Shown here: one piece after another, positions 9,021 to 15,913 of the stretch | How positions within the stretch are numbered: the stretch's first letter is position 1 | Layout of the letters: each line of letters opens with the position of its first letter | Assembly: GCA_003537575.1 (NCBI GenBank) | Contig: DPRS01000047.1 | Span: 166,993 to 190,779, forward strand | Length of the DNA: 23,787 nucleotides | From: Oxalobacteraceae bacterium | GTDB taxonomy: Bacteria; Pseudomonadota; Gammaproteobacteria; Burkholderiales; Burkholderiaceae_D | Direction of reading: 5' to 3' | Notes under the pieces: generated by a model | Database searches by the model: none | What the model saw: the letters and a program-made list of their open reading frames with translations, nothing else | Told to the model about the DNA's origin: nothing | Position numbers and translations under genes: made by a program

Positions 9021-10561
9021 TGGTTAATATTTCCACACTGGGACTGCAACATGCTCTTCATGATTTTTCCCATCGGGTTCTTCGGCAAGGCATCCAGGAT
9101 GAACCATTTCCTCGGTTGCTGATAATCTGCCAGGTGTCTGGCGCAATGCAGCCGCATTGCCTTTAAATTGAAGTCATCCGGATTCTTTGGCACCAGGGCG
9201 ACCGCAATGATCTCTCCGAGCCGCTCGTCGGGCAGTGAAAATGCCGCCACTTCATGCGTCGTTCCGGTATCGGCAACAGTGGCCTCAATATCGGCGGGAT
9301 AAACATTGATCCCGCCGGTGATGATTATCTCTTTTTTTCTACCAAGGAAGTAAAGGAACCCTTCGTCATCCACCCTTCCCAGATCGCCTGTGCGGAAGAA
9401 TTCGCCCCACATTGCCGCCTGCGTCTGTTCGGGACGCCTGTAATAACCGCCAAATAGCATGGGCGTGCGGCAGACGATTTCGCCCGGCTCTCCGGCTGCC
9501 ACCGGCTGATTGTCTGTGCCGATGATATTGATTTCCACGCCGGCGGCGGCCTTGCCAACTGATTTGAGCTTGCCTGCCGCGGCAGCCGCATCGAGGTTCG
9601 AGGCAATCGCGATCTCCGAGGCGCCGTAGCATTCATGGAAGTCGCAGCGGAGTTTCTCTACCAGGTCTTTCTTGACTGCGGTATCAAGCAGGGCCGATGA
9701 GGAAACGACACAGCGCAGGCTGACTAGCTGCGCTGCATTGCTTTTCTGTATCAGAGCGGCGATCTGGTTCAGCTGCGAAGAAACCGCGATGGTAAACGAG
9801 ACGGCCTGGTCGGCGACTACCCGCATCCACTCCGCAGGCGAGAATCGCGACATCAACACAGCAGTGCCGCCTGTCAGCAACGGGATCAGCACCAGCCGCT
9901 CCGCCAGTGAATGATATAGCGGCGTGGCGGCGAGCGTTCTGTCGCCGGCAGTCACACCATACATCTCGACCGCTGCCGCAGCGCGATTGAGTTTGGTGCG
10001 CTGAGTCAGCACGATAGGTTTGGGGTCACCAGTCGATCCCGAAGTCATTGTCAGAATGTAGGGATCGCCGGTTTGTGCTGCGAATGCAGGTTCTGCATCG
10101 GGAGCTGCTCCGTCCAGCAACCTGGCAAGCGATTGCGCGCGACCTGCTCTGTCGCTTGCCACTTCGCCGACCGCAACCCACAGCCCGCCGGCGCCCGAGA
10201 AATCGGCGCCGGGCTCATCAAGGAGCGCGGCAATCACATGGCCTGCCGCGACCACGTGCTGCACATCCGATGCGTGGAATGCCTTGCTCACGGCGGCCGG
10301 CGGCAGTGACATGTTCAACGGCACCAGCACGGCGCCGATATCGGCCGCCGCCAGCATCAGAACCACGAACTCGGCCGAATTCGGCAGCAGGACGGCGATA
10401 TGATCGCCGCGCACGACGTTATTTATGCGCAACATCGACGACCAGCGCGCGACGCAGGCGGCCAGGTCGCCGTAGGAGATGTCGGCTCCGTCGCACCAGA
10501 GCGCGACTTTCCCGGGCGTCGCGCGCGCTGCATTGAAAAAGCGATGGGAAATCGTGCTCAT
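9017..10561 (-). CDS. AMP-dependent acyl ligase/synthetase (ANL superfamily)
   Basis: A 514-residue adenylate-forming enzyme with all core motifs. These are the phosphate loop TMTSGSTGDPKP (171-182), CYGASE (311-316), RTGDLG (390-395), the hinge GRKKEIIITGGINVYPADIE (407-426) and the C-terminal catalytic lysine in PKNPMGKIMK (Lys499). The family activates a carboxylate as acyl-AMP and then passes it to CoA or a phosphopantetheine arm. An acyl carrier protein lies two genes downstream in the same operon, so loading of that ACP is a likely role, but CoA is equally possible from sequence. The gene starts 21 bases after the acyltransferase stop and overlaps the oxidoreductase start by four bases. 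The carboxylate it activates cannot be read from sequence. Confidence 0.88.
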   Translation of the reverse strand: MSTISHRFFNAARATPGKVALWCDGADISYGDLAACVARWSSMLRINNVVRGDHIAVLLPNSAEFVVLMLAAADIGAVLVPLNMSLPPAAVSKAFHASDVQHVVAAGHVIAALLDEPGADFSGAGGLWVAVGEVASDRAGRAQSLARLLDGAAPDAEPAFAAQTGDPYILTMTSGSTGDPKPIVLTQRTKLNRAAAAVEMYGVTAGDRTLAATPLYHSLAERLVLIPLLTGGTAVLMSRFSPAEWMRVVADQAVSFTIAVSSQLNQIAALIQKSNAAQLVSLRCVVSSSALLDTAVKKDLVEKLRCDFHECYGASEIAIASNLDAAAAAGKLKSVGKAAAGVEINIIGTDNQPVAAGEPGEIVCRTPMLFGGYYRRPEQTQAAMWGEFFRTGDLGRVDDEGFLYFLGRKKEIIITGGINVYPADIEATVADTGTTHEVAAFSLPDERLGEIIAVALVPKNPDDFNLKAMRLHCARHLADYQQPRKWFILDALPKNPMGKIMKSMLQSQCGNINQ

Positions 10562-10582
10562 GTCTGAAGTATCTCCGAGCCG

Positions 10583-11278
10583 TTATTGTTTGAGGGCCGG
10601 ACTGAATTTCAGGAAAGCCTTGCTGTTCAGCTTGAATTTCATGCCGGGCTCGGACAGATAGACTTCGCCATCCCCGGTGCTGCGGGAGATCAGTGTATTA
10701 GCGCCGATAAAATTCTGCTGCCCGATTCGTACCCCTTGTCCCAGGCAGGCATTCACGCCCCAGAAACCGTGCGAGCCGACTTCGCAGCCGCCGGCAATGG
10801 CAACGCCGGAATTGATCCAGTTCGCGTGCCCGATGCGGCAATCATGGCCAATATTGACGTTGCTTGATATGAAGGTACTGTGACCGATATGGCTGCCAGC
10901 ATGAATCGACACGTGGTCGAGCACGATGGAATTTTCTTCGATCACCACGCCATCATGCATAAAAACGGATTCGTGCACATAAGATTCGAAACGGTAGCCT
11001 TTGGCCTTGGCCTCCAGGTACTTTCGTTCCCGAACTTCGTTCATTTCGGCATACCCGACCGCGACGATCATGGAGCAGGTCGAAGGGGAATGGTGTTTTT
11101 CGATTGCGCTGAACGGCACCAGCGGTAACCCGCAAAACACGTTCTGTCCGTCAGCGATGCAATGATCGTCAACGGTAAAGGCCGCCACACGCATCCGTCG
11201 CCGGGCAAAGGAAAACAGCAACCTGGCCATCGCCCCATTCCCATAAATTACCAGGTCTTTTACTTCATTTGCAGTCAT
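10583..11278 (-). CDS. PglD/VioB/NeuD-type sugar O/N-acyltransferase (left-handed beta-helix)
   Basis: A 231-residue protein. The N-terminal Rossmann-like sugar-binding unit has DLVIYGNGAMARLLFSF (8-24). A left-handed parallel beta-helix of hexapeptide repeats follows (about 105-200), for example VVIEENSIVLDHVSIHAGSH and NIGHDCRIGHANWINSGVAI. His145 in NIGHD is at the position of the general base in PglD-type enzymes. Such enzymes N-acylate the amino group that a PLP aminotransferase has just put on a 4,6-dideoxy sugar nucleotide. That aminotransferase is the gene immediately upstream, whose TGA directly abuts this ATG. The usual donor is acetyl-CoA. The ligase and ACP in this operon suggest a different acyl donor, which is an inference. 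Confidence 0.85.
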   Translation of the reverse strand: MTANEVKDLVIYGNGAMARLLFSFARRRMRVAAFTVDDHCIADGQNVFCGLPLVPFSAIEKHHSPSTCSMIVAVGYAEMNEVRERKYLEAKAKGYRFESYVHESVFMHDGVVIEENSIVLDHVSIHAGSHIGHSTFISSNVNIGHDCRIGHANWINSGVAIAGGCEVGSHGFWGVNACLGQGVRIGQQNFIGANTLISRSTGDGEVYLSEPGMKFKLNSKAFLKFSPALKQ

Positions 11279-12379
11279 TCAGTTCCTAACCAGGCTGGCA
11301 ATGAATTCAACCTGCTCGATTGGCAAGGCTGGATAAATTGGCAGGCACAGCACTTGCGACGCTGCCTCATGTGCGACCGGAAGATTGGCTCGCTGTGCCG
11401 ATGGCAAGCCGCGGTACATGGGAAATTCCGAGATCAGCGGATAGAAATAGCGGCGCGCATGCACGCCATGCTCGCGCAGCTTCCAGTAAAGGCCATCCCG
11501 GTCAATCTGATGGCCCGGGCCAACCATGATCGGGAAGTACGCGTAATTCGCACGTTCGACGGCTCGCTTCTCCAGGCAGCGAATCCCGGTGACGCCTTCC
11601 AGAAAATTGCGATATGCGCGGTCGATTTCCTGGCGCCTTGCCAGCGCCTCGTCGATATGCTTGAGCTGCAGCAGGCCAAAGGCTGCATTCACCTCGCTCA
11701 TCTTGCCGTTGATGCCGGGCGCAACTACGGTGACTTCGTCGACAAAGCCAAAATTTTTCAGGTGGTTGATACGCTGCTTGGTCTTTGCATCCGGGCAGAT
11801 AATTGCACCGCCCTCGAAGGTTTGAAAGACCTTGGTCGCATGGAAACTGAGCACGGACAAATCACCGTGGCGCAAAATGCTGCCGCTAGCATCACGCACT
11901 CCGAACGCATGGGCGGCATCGTAGAGCACACGCAAATTATAGTTATCCGCTATTTTCTGGATGGCGTCGACGTCGCATGGGTGGCCGTAGCAATGCACCG
12001 GCATGATGGCGGTCGTCTGCGGTGTGATCGCGGCCTCGATCTTGCGCGGATCGAGATTGAGCGTATCCGGATTGATGTCGACGAACACCGGTTTGATGCC
12101 GTTCCAAAGCAAGGAATGCGCTGTGGCGACAAAAGAATACGGCGTGGTGATCACTTCGCCAGTAATGCGCAACGCTTGCAGTGCGGTGACCAGAGCCAGC
12201 GTGCCGTTTGCGAACAGGGCGACATGTTCGACACCGAGGTATTCGCTTAAGGCTTGCTCGAATTCCTGGTGCATCGGACCACAATTCGTCAGTGTTTTGC
12301 TATCCCATATTTTTTGCAAATACGGAATGAATTCCTCAAGAGGGGGGAGATGAGGCTGGGTAACGTAGATTGGGGTCAC
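11279..12379 (-). CDS. DegT/DnrJ/EryC1/StrS PLP-dependent sugar aminotransferase, VioA-like
   Basis: A 366-residue fold-type I aminotransferase that heads the operon. It has NGTLALVTALQAL (58-70), the PLP-ring aspartate in LYDAAHAFGV (Asp154) and the Schiff-base lysine in SFHATKVFQTFEGGAI (Lys183). The opening YVTQPHLPPLEEFIPYL and the stretch ALRITGEVITTPYSF closely match what I remember of VioA, which converts dTDP-4-keto-6-deoxyglucose to dTDP-viosamine. The likely product is therefore a dTDP-4-amino-4,6-dideoxyhexose. The start codon is GTG at 12379, with no good Shine-Dalgarno sequence. It is chosen because the family N-terminus begins just after it. The stop abuts the acyltransferase ATG with no spacer. 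Specificity is a recollection and was not checked by alignment. Confidence 0.88.
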   Translation of the reverse strand: MTPIYVTQPHLPPLEEFIPYLQKIWDSKTLTNCGPMHQEFEQALSEYLGVEHVALFANGTLALVTALQALRITGEVITTPYSFVATAHSLLWNGIKPVFVDINPDTLNLDPRKIEAAITPQTTAIMPVHCYGHPCDVDAIQKIADNYNLRVLYDAAHAFGVRDASGSILRHGDLSVLSFHATKVFQTFEGGAIICPDAKTKQRINHLKNFGFVDEVTVVAPGINGKMSEVNAAFGLLQLKHIDEALARRQEIDRAYRNFLEGVTGIRCLEKRAVERANYAYFPIMVGPGHQIDRDGLYWKLREHGVHARRYFYPLISEFPMYRGLPSAQRANLPVAHEAASQVLCLPIYPALPIEQVEFIASLVRN

Positions 12380-12989
12380 AAGGACAATCCATTAAGTACG
12401 GGATAGTAAAACTCTGCCACAACCGTCACTCTTCTTAATTTAGGAATTGAGGCCGATTTTACCCGTAATACTTATGTCAGAGCGTATTCGGTATCTTTTT
12501 GACAATAGCGTTCGGAGTGCAGGGTACCGAAACGTTGTAGTTTGATGCGTTTGGCAATTTTGTCCTCGACGCTCAAAGTGATGCGCATGCCGGCAAAGAT
12601 GCAATACTCTCCTGACCCTTGCTGTTGGTCTAAAAACACACTACCGCGCAATAATAACAGTAGCTCCGATATGCACCAGATCCGCCGACGTATTGTCGTT
12701 GTCCAGTGCCTGCACCAGCAGATCGCATACCTGCGCATGCCGCTGAATTATGGCTAATCACTGGAGGATCATGGCTTGGCGGTGGCGCGCTGGGACGACC
12801 TCCTGCAGTAAAAGAATTTACTGCTCCGAAGCGGATTGCTTTATTTCACTGCCGCCGCAACTTGTTATCTGCTTTGCACTCTCATGTTTTATGGTCCAAA
12901 TGGTACCGTAAAGAGCCATATGCATGTCTTTAGGACATGTAAGGTACGTTCATTCATCTGACAAGATATCTGTAAGCAAAGGAAAAACC
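12380..12989. other. 610-base gap between glycan operon and CBS gene; possible decayed coding remnant
   Basis: No convincing intact gene. On the minus strand, two adjacent frames read protein-like text. One runs from about 12757 to a stop at 12641 (HAQVCDLLVQALDNDNTSAD, then LVHIGATVIIAR). A shifted frame continues GSVFLDQQQGSGEYCIFAG and stays open to 12472. Joined across a one-base shift, the spacing recalls the C-terminal part of GreA/Rnk-type proteins, but the match is weak and no start codon precedes the first frame. The rest should hold the divergent promoters of the operon and the CBS gene. I could not pick a convincing -35/-10 pair for either. Confidence 0.25.
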
Positions 12990-13448
12990 ATGCAGCCCAT
13001 TTCCGAAATCATGACGCATGACGTCACCGTCATTTCCCCTGACGACAACGTGCAGAAAGCGGCGCAACTGATGCGCGACTGGAATATCGGTTCGATTCCG
13101 GTCTGTAACGGCAAGCGCCTGGTTGGCATGATTACCGACCGCGACATCGCCATACGCGCCGTTGCTGCAGGCACGTCTCCTGCCGACGCCAAGGTCGCGG
13201 ACATCATGACCGACCAGGTGTTGTGGTGCTATGAAGACCAGACCGCCGGCGAAGTACTGCAACAGATGGGCGACCAGCAGATCCGGCGCATTCCCGTGGT
13301 AAACCACAATAAGGAATTGACGGGCGTGGTATCTCTGGGCGACCTGGCAACCAGGATGGACGTGAATACGGAAAGCGCGTTGGAAGATATTTCTTCGCAA
13401 AGGGCGCAGGATCGTCCAAGCACCGGCAAGCAACCAAGCCGTCACTGA
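12990..13448 (+). CDS. CBS-domain pair protein
   Basis: A 152-residue cytoplasmic protein made of two CBS domains (about residues 8-58 and 72-125). Each has the typical IMTHDVTVISPDDNVQKAAQLM / IMTDQVLWCYEDQTAGEVLQQM opening and the closing GMITDRDIAIR / GVVSLGDLATR. The last 25 residues are polar and probably disordered. I choose the ATG at 12990, with AAAGGA upstream, over the longer frame from 12924, whose added residues lie outside the domain. CBS pairs bind adenine nucleotides and usually regulate a partner. As a stand-alone protein its partner is unknown, and flanking genes give no hint. Confidence 0.9.
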   Translation: MQPISEIMTHDVTVISPDDNVQKAAQLMRDWNIGSIPVCNGKRLVGMITDRDIAIRAVAAGTSPADAKVADIMTDQVLWCYEDQTAGEVLQQMGDQQIRRIPVVNHNKELTGVVSLGDLATRMDVNTESALEDISSQRAQDRPSTGKQPSRH

Positions 13449-13617
13449 CGGTATTTATTTGATGGCATAAGGGCTCATGACGTAAGAAAGTAAAAAAGAG
13501 ATTGCAATACTCTTAACAAATCTGGATCGCTGGCTAGAAAATATGGCTCCTGCCCACTCTGCCGGCTGTTTGGCATGCCCCTGTCACTGCCCTCGGCGAA
13601 ATCGGTTCGACGGCCAC

Positions 13618-13633
13618 TTGATTGCATAATCAA
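13618..13633. promoter_or_regulatory. Inverted repeat TTGATT-N4-AATCAA upstream of the PilZ gene
   Basis: The two six-base arms are perfectly complementary around GCAT. The site lies about 105 bases before the PilZ start, in the promoter region. It could be a small operator, but AT-rich repeats of this size also arise by chance. Confidence 0.3.
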
Positions 13634-13676
13634 TAATTTTCCGGCAACATACTTTTGCCTGTATCTTCTAGTCTTT

Positions 13677-13699
13677 CAAGCGGCCAGTCTGGCCGCTTG
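13677..13699 (+). promoter_or_regulatory. Strong hairpin in the PilZ leader
   Basis: CAAGCGGCCAG and its exact reverse complement flank a single T, giving an 11-bp GC-rich perfect inverted repeat. It ends about 40 bases before the PilZ ATG and is not followed by a T-run, so it is not a standard terminator. It may stabilise or regulate the leader RNA, or be a protein-binding site on DNA. A one-base centre is too tight for a hairpin loop, so three to five central bases would stay unpaired if it folds as RNA. Confidence 0.55.
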
Positions 13700-13739
13700 G
13701 CTGCATGGGCAATAAAAATAAATTCCAAGGGGACCACGC

Positions 13740-14096
13740 ATGAGTTTCAGCAATCGACGCGCACACCAACGACAATCCCTGACGGCAGAAGGCTGGATCG
13801 CAGTTGCGTCGGACGAGAACTGGAGCCCTATCAGTACGGTGGATGTCTCCAAAGGCGGCTTCGGCTTCATCAGCCGGGAAAAGATCGAGGCGGACGCCAT
13901 CTGTCAGTTCCGCTTGCAACTGATGAACGATGCCGGATTGATGCATGTCTTGGGCCGAATTGCGCATTGTCTTGAACTGGCGGAAATCGGCCTCTACCGC
14001 ATCGGCGTACAAACCATTAGCGTCGACGTGATCGATGTCGCAACGATGCTGGCCAACCCAGGCATGTCGCAGCCGGACGCCAGTTCACAGCCGTGA
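13740..14096 (+). CDS. PilZ-domain c-di-GMP-binding protein
   Basis: A 118-residue single-domain PilZ protein. It has the two c-di-GMP-contacting motifs: RxxxR at Arg7-Arg11 (RRAHQR) and DxSxxG at Asp35-Gly40 (DVSKGG), followed by the beta-barrel strand GFGFIS. The domain ends near residue 100 and the tail is short. Start: ATG at 13740 with AAGGGG nine bases upstream. PilZ proteins bind cyclic di-GMP and pass the signal to motility, secretion or polysaccharide machinery. No effector domain is fused here, so it probably works through a partner. A broken diguanylate cyclase lies elsewhere in the window but far away. Confidence 0.88.
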   Translation: MSFSNRRAHQRQSLTAEGWIAVASDENWSPISTVDVSKGGFGFISREKIEADAICQFRLQLMNDAGLMHVLGRIAHCLELAEIGLYRIGVQTISVDVIDVATMLANPGMSQPDASSQP

Positions 14097-14135
14097 TCGC
14101 GCTCGAGGCGCGCGGCAGGCAGATTGGGAGCGAGA

Positions 14136-14735
14136 ATGGAAACGCCGGAAAGCATTCACGAATTCTGGTTCGGCACCCAAGCGGACGATGCTGCGGTGGC
14201 GGCGGAAAAATCCAGACTGTGGTGGGCGAAAGACGGCACCACCGATGCGCTGATGCTGCAGCGGTTCGAAAGTACGCTGGCCATGGCGGCAAGCGGGGCA
14301 TTGGACCACTGGGGCAGCACGCTGCGGGGGCGGCTGGCGCTGATTCTGCTCACTGACCAATTCCCGCGCAATATGTATCGCCATTCCGCCAGGGCATTTG
14401 CCCATGATGAACTAGCGCGGGCATGGTGCAGGGAAGGACTGGAGCTTGGCGTGGACCGGCAGTTGCGGCCGATCGAGCGCGTGTTTCATTACATGCCGCT
14501 GGAGCATTCGGAAGTGCTGGAGGACCAGGATCGATGCGTGGCGCTATTCGAGCGGCTCGTGCAGGAAGTGCCGCCCGAGCAGCGGACGGTATTCGCAGGC
14601 TTTCATGACTTCGCCATGCGCCACCGCGTGATTATCGAGCGCTTCCACCGGTTCCCTCACCGCAATGCGATTCTTGGGAGGGCTTCCACTGCGGAAGAGC
14701 TCGTTTTTTTGCGGGAAAAGGGGTCGTCGTTTTAA
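14136..14735 (+). CDS. DUF924 family protein
   Basis: A 199-residue soluble, helical protein that looks like DUF924. It has the opening SIHEFWFGT, then the family stretches LALILLTDQFPRNMYRHSARAFAHD and FHYMPLEHSEVLEDQDRC, and the late FHDFAMRHRVIIERFHRFPHRN, rich in conserved histidines and arginines. The length is normal for the family. I place the start at the ATG at 14136, preceded by GGGAG at good spacing. A TTG four codons earlier is less likely. The biochemical role is not established; TPR-like helical packing has been proposed for the family. It follows the PilZ gene by 39 bases and may be co-transcribed with it. Confidence 0.85.
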   Translation: METPESIHEFWFGTQADDAAVAAEKSRLWWAKDGTTDALMLQRFESTLAMAASGALDHWGSTLRGRLALILLTDQFPRNMYRHSARAFAHDELARAWCREGLELGVDRQLRPIERVFHYMPLEHSEVLEDQDRCVALFERLVQEVPPEQRTVFAGFHDFAMRHRVIIERFHRFPHRNAILGRASTAEELVFLREKGSSF

Positions 14736-14846
14736 GTTTCGGGTGTCGTCTCTACGGGGCTGCGATGAGCTTGCAAGCCGAAACCCTCGATCGCTCCTGC
14801 GGCCCGGCGCGCCGCTTCGCGTCACCCCGCCCCGCAGATTCTCCCG

Positions 14847-14870
14847 GCTTTGCGCTTGCAAGCGCAAAGC
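14847..14870. repeat. Perfect 24-bp palindrome
   Basis: The half-site GCTTTGCGCTTG (14847-14858) is followed directly by its exact reverse complement. The 10-bp core GCTTGCAAGC (14854-14863) also occurs at 14769-14778. It lies between the DUF924 stop and the tRNA terminator, with no T-run after it. Function unknown: it could be a protein site, a cruciform-prone element or part of a local REP-like cluster. Confidence 0.8.
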
Positions 14871-14962
14871 TTCGAATCCCCGGCGCGCATGCGCGCTTGG
14901 AGAAGCCAAAAAAAATGCCCCTGAAGGGGCGATTTTTTTTGGCGTCTCCACGGGGATTCGAA
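14871..14962. repeat. Quasi-palindrome carrying an inverted, interrupted copy of the tRNA-Glu 3' end
   Basis: On the + strand, 14871-14882 reads TTCGAATCCCCG, identical to the T-loop/T-stem of the minus-strand tRNA-Glu (14962-14951). It is followed by a 15-base insert (14883-14897) that contains the perfect palindrome GCGCGCATGCGCGC. Then comes TGGAGAAGCCA plus the A-run and GCCCC, matching the tRNA's TGGAGACGCCA and trailer apart from one substitution and one missing C. The symmetry centre is the terminator hairpin. The alignment was made by eye but is long and nearly gap-free outside the insert. Confidence 0.75.
14908..14940. terminator. Bidirectional intrinsic terminator of the tRNA operon
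   Basis: The stem GCCCC/GGGGC (14917-14921 with 14926-14930) and a four-base loop are flanked by eight A on the left and eight T on the right. It therefore works as a hairpin plus U-run on both strands. On the minus strand it starts immediately after the CCA of tRNA-Glu. On the + strand it would stop readthrough from the PilZ/DUF924 genes. Confidence 0.85.
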
Positions 14963-15015
14963 CCCCGGTACTCACCGTGAAAGGGTGATGTCCTAGGCCT
15001 CTAGACGATGGAGAC
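14940..15015 (-). tRNA. tRNA-Glu (UUC)
   Basis: A 76-base cloverleaf with encoded CCA. The acceptor stem starts GTCTCC and closes with GGAGAC, discriminator G. The D-arm region is TCGTCTAGAGGCC, the anticodon arm is CACCCTTTCACGGTG with TTC at its centre, and the T-arm is CCGGGGTTCGAATCCCCG. It is the second gene of a two-tRNA transcript, five bases after tRNA-Asp, and runs into the terminator. Confidence 0.97.
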
Positions 15016-15020
15016 TTGTC

Positions 15021-15097
15021 TGGCGGAGCGGACGGGGCTCGAACCCGCGACCCCCGGCGTGACAGGCCGGTATTCTAACCAACTGAACTACCACTCC
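15021..15097 (-). tRNA. tRNA-Asp (GUC)
   Basis: A 77-base cloverleaf with encoded CCA. The acceptor GGAGTGG pairs with CCGCTCC (one T-G pair) and the discriminator is G. The D-arm is TAGTTCAGTTGGTTA, the anticodon arm is CCGGCCTGTCACGCCGG with GTC, and the T-arm is CGCGGGTTCGAGCCCCG. It is first in the tRNA-Asp/tRNA-Glu pair. The 5' end is set by acceptor pairing, two bases inside the flanking GC. Confidence 0.97.
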
Positions 15098-15136
15098 GCT
15101 GAAGTGCTGCTGCATACTACCTGCTGCAGGGCACGG

Positions 15137-15164
15137 ATTCTACATTAAATTTGCTGAATACCAA
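15137..15164 (-). promoter_or_regulatory. Sigma-70 promoter of the tRNA-Asp/tRNA-Glu operon
   Basis: Read on the minus strand: -35 TTGGTA (15164-15159), a 16-base spacer and -10 TAGAAT (15142-15137). A GC-rich CCGTGCCC stretch follows between -10 and the expected start near 15130. Such GC-rich discriminators are typical of stable-RNA promoters under stringent control. The start would lie about 30 bases before tRNA-Asp. Confidence 0.7.
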
Positions 15165-15226
15165 AATTTTTCTTGGGCCGGGAGCACCGCGAACCCAGAA
15201 CACGACAAGATCACGGTGCTTTCCTG

Positions 15227-15505
15227 TCAGGGAGTGCGCGGGGCGCAAAAAGTGGCTGAACGCATAACCAGGGGATTGCCTTGTACCCCGGCGCCCACCA
15301 GCCGGCGGGCCACGCCATTGATGATGGCCTCGTGCGCATGAAAAATTTCCATCGCATTGCTGTCGTCATGATCAATGGATTTCAGTTCGGCCAGTTTATG
15401 CAGCGCGTCGTGGGTAACGATGCATTCATGCGTGAGCGAATCGACATTGACTGTGAACGCTACGCCTTCCTGTGCCAGCTGTGGTTGGGTATTTATGGAT
15501 TTCAT
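15227..15505 (-). CDS. DUF1488-like small protein
   Basis: A 92-residue soluble protein. The start at 15505 is set by AAGGAGT five bases upstream. A frame extending to 15562 lacks such a site. The core reads EGVAFTVNVDSLTHECIVTHDALHKLAEL and later EIFHAHEAIINGVARRLV, a short strand-rich half followed by helices. This looks like DUF1488 proteins, which also start with a strand that reads out a protein/ligand-modifying 'F..V' pattern and end with a helix; the call is from memory and moderate. No function is known. It is a single gene on the minus strand upstream of the tRNA operon, with the tRNA promoter lying downstream of its stop. Confidence 0.6.
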   Translation of the reverse strand: MKSINTQPQLAQEGVAFTVNVDSLTHECIVTHDALHKLAELKSIDHDDSNAMEIFHAHEAIINGVARRLVGAGVQGNPLVMRSATFCAPRTP

Positions 15506-15913
15506 GATGTACTCCTTACGATTCGGGCTCGTTTCCAGGCCGCTGAATTCAACTGCGGGCATGTTGCCGGTGACATGGATGCGTCATTGCCCATTGCACT
15601 ATGTGCCTGGAAAAAGCGCAGAACTTAATTGAAATGAAGGGTGTTCCTACGAAGAACACTCATTGGGAGGGGAACTGTCCGCAGGAGGTCTTGCCAGAAA
15701 ACAGCCGCACAGCATCACCATCACAAAATGTGCGCTGTATTGATCAGACATCAACTGTGGAAATAGGTTTAACCAGTTATCAAATAAATCATCAGTCTTG
15801 CTTCAAGCCTTTTCCTTTGCGGCACACACTGCCATCGGACGCAAGCTGGATGGCCCCTTTCTCGATTTCGACAAGTAGCGCCATCTCCCTGATTTTTCAT
15901 CGTTCGAGCCGAT
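15506..15913. other. 408-base gap with no confident gene
   Basis: It holds a short inverted repeat GTGTTC-N7-GAACAC at 15641-15659. It also holds a possible 30-codon minus-strand ORF (15884-15792, starting MALLVEIEKGAIQLASDG) with GGGAG directly before its ATG, too close for a good ribosome site. A longer + strand frame across the region has no coding character and runs antisense to the 53-codon ORF. I see no tRNA, terminator or mobile element here. Confidence 0.4.

Noticed and set aside
11162..12250. 362-codon + strand frame opposite the aminotransferase and the start of the acyltransferase
   Set aside because: No domain, biased composition, and it runs antisense through two well-supported genes.
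14665..14988. + strand ORFs across the tRNA-Glu region (ending GIRTPVLTVKG, or containing RGFEPRYSP)
   Set aside because: These are antisense translations of the tRNA and its flank, a well-known source of spurious proteins.
15183..15220. Stem AGCACCG/CGGTGCT with a 24-base loop after the DUF1488-like gene, as a terminator
   Set aside because: The loop is too long and no T-run follows on the minus strand.
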